A DNA stretch of 15,762 bases from Ignavibacteria bacterium (lineage in GTDB: Bacteria > Bacteroidota > Ignavibacteria > Tepidaquicellales > OLB5), in NCBI GenBank assembly GCA_026417195.1, contig JAOADS010000026.1, forward strand, positions 1-15,762, written 5' to 3'. Below the pieces are notes generated by a model. It did not search any database and was not told where the DNA came from. It saw nothing but the letters and a program-made list of their open reading frames with translations. Positions 15,219 to 15,762 of the stretch are shown here, piece after piece. The position numbers were made by a program, and so were the translations under genes. The first letter of the stretch is position 1, and every line of letters begins with the position of its first letter.

Positions 15219-15743
15219 ATGAAAGGTATTGTTCTTGCCGGAGGCTCTGGTTCAAGGATGTATCCGGTCTCAATTTTATATAGTAAACAACTGACCTTAA
15301 TTTACGATAAGCCTCTTATATACTATCCACTCTCGATATTAATGCTTGGTGGTATAAGGGAAATTCTCATTATTTCAAATCAGGAAACCATCCCCTTTTA
15401 CGAAAGACTTTTCGGTAACGGCACTAAACTTGGAATTGAAATCCAATATGCAGTACAGAAAGCTCCTAACGGGATTGCTGAATCATTTATAATAGGGGAA
15501 AACTTCATCGGTAAAGACAGGGTAACTTTAATTTTAGGTGATAATATTTTCTACGGTAAGTTGGATTTCTTCACAAGGGCTTTGAAAAAAGAAAGCGGAG
15601 CAACGATATTTGGTTACAGAGTAAATGATCCGGAACGCTACGGAATAGTTGAGCTCAGCAGAGATGGAAAAATAATTTCAATAGAGGAAAAACCTGCAAA
15701 ACCAAAATCACCTTATGCCGTACCCGGGCTATATATATATGAT
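15219..15743 (+). CDS. rmlA: Glucose-1-phosphate thymidylyltransferase RmlA (partial, N-terminal 175 residues)
   Basis: Makes dTDP-glucose from dTTP and glucose-1-phosphate, the first step toward dTDP-rhamnose for surface polysaccharide. The 175 genuine codons show the nucleotidyl-transfer signature LAGGSGSRMYP (6-16) with SKQ (22-24), YDKPLIYYPLS (29-39), LILGDNIFYG with metal-binding D108, and IEEKPAKPKSPYAVPGLYIYD. Some usually fixed positions differ: GSGSRM for GSGTRL and SKQLTLIYDKP for SKQLLPVYDKP. The gene would be about 290 aa when complete. The frame stays open to the window end, but the last codons are adapter sequence, so the true gene stops being readable after D175. It has its own upstream promoter and is divergent from the receptor gene. 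Confidence 0.93.
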
Positions 15744-15762
15744 CTGTCTCTTATACACATCT
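15744..15762. other. Nextera/Tn5 mosaic-end adapter (sequencing artefact)
   Basis: CTGTCTCTTATACACATCT is exactly the 19-nt read-through sequence of the Tn5 transposase mosaic end used in Nextera libraries. It begins precisely after an rmlA codon and continues to the last base. The six residues it would encode (LSLIHI) do not fit the RmlA family. It is not genomic. Confidence 0.95.

Noticed and set aside
1..15762. CRISPR array, tRNA or rRNA, IS element or phage cassette
   Set aside because: I saw no regularly spaced repeats, cloverleaf-like segment, transposase or integrase frame, or terminal inverted repeats. The only transposon-derived sequence is the library adapter at the right end.

Overview
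The window is about 15.8 kb of AT-rich bacterial chromosome. The gene content points to the Bacteroidota/Chlorobiota superphylum, most plausibly an Ignavibacteria-like lineage (inference). The markers are an 'alternative GlmU' protein, zinc-free type B ribosomal protein L31, a STAS-ExbB-ExbD-ExbD cluster, a TonB-dependent receptor with a carboxypeptidase-regulatory-like N-terminal domain, and a peptidase/propeller/Omp85 fusion. Four intergenic regions also carry a TTG-N20-TAnnTTTG element, which matches the -33/-7 promoter known from Bacteroidota. No rRNA, tRNA, CRISPR array, IS element or phage gene was seen, and no gene-free stretch exceeds about 165 bases.

Layout: (1) 1-3076, minus strand: purN and purH, with a 4-nt overlap, followed by mreB, which runs off the left edge. 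(2) 3077-3205: a compact divergent promoter region in which both -33 elements form the ends of one 14-bp palindrome. (3) 3206-5170, plus strand: rpmE (L31 type B), an alternative GlmU-like left-handed beta-helix protein and a small hypothetical gene, ending at a hairpin shared with the convergent cluster. (4) 5223-7552, minus strand: a STAS-domain protein, a MotA/TolQ/ExbB proton-channel protein and two ExbD proteins, very likely one operon. (5) 7654-8211, minus: adenylate kinase. (6) 8372-9208, minus: a TerC-family membrane protein lying between two perfect 18-nt direct repeats. One of these repeats is the 3' end of the outer-membrane protein gene that precedes terC. (7) 9251-15057, minus: two large outer-membrane proteins. 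One is a TonB-dependent receptor. The other is a 1064-aa fusion of a HExxH peptidase, a six-repeat TolB-like propeller and an Omp85 barrel. (8) 15219-15743, plus: the start of rmlA. The last 19 bases of the window are a Nextera/Tn5 mosaic-end adapter and not genomic.

The genes cover core functions (purine synthesis, cell shape, translation, nucleotide balance) and envelope energisation and transport. The ExbB/ExbD proteins would supply proton-motive force to TonB-type receptors such as the one at 12523-15057, but no tonB gene is in the window. The points most worth checking are the altered nucleotide-pocket motifs in the cyclohydrolase half of PurH, the direct repeats around terC with an in-frame ghost of an outer-membrane beta-signal, the divergent palindromic promoter, and the adapter at the right end.
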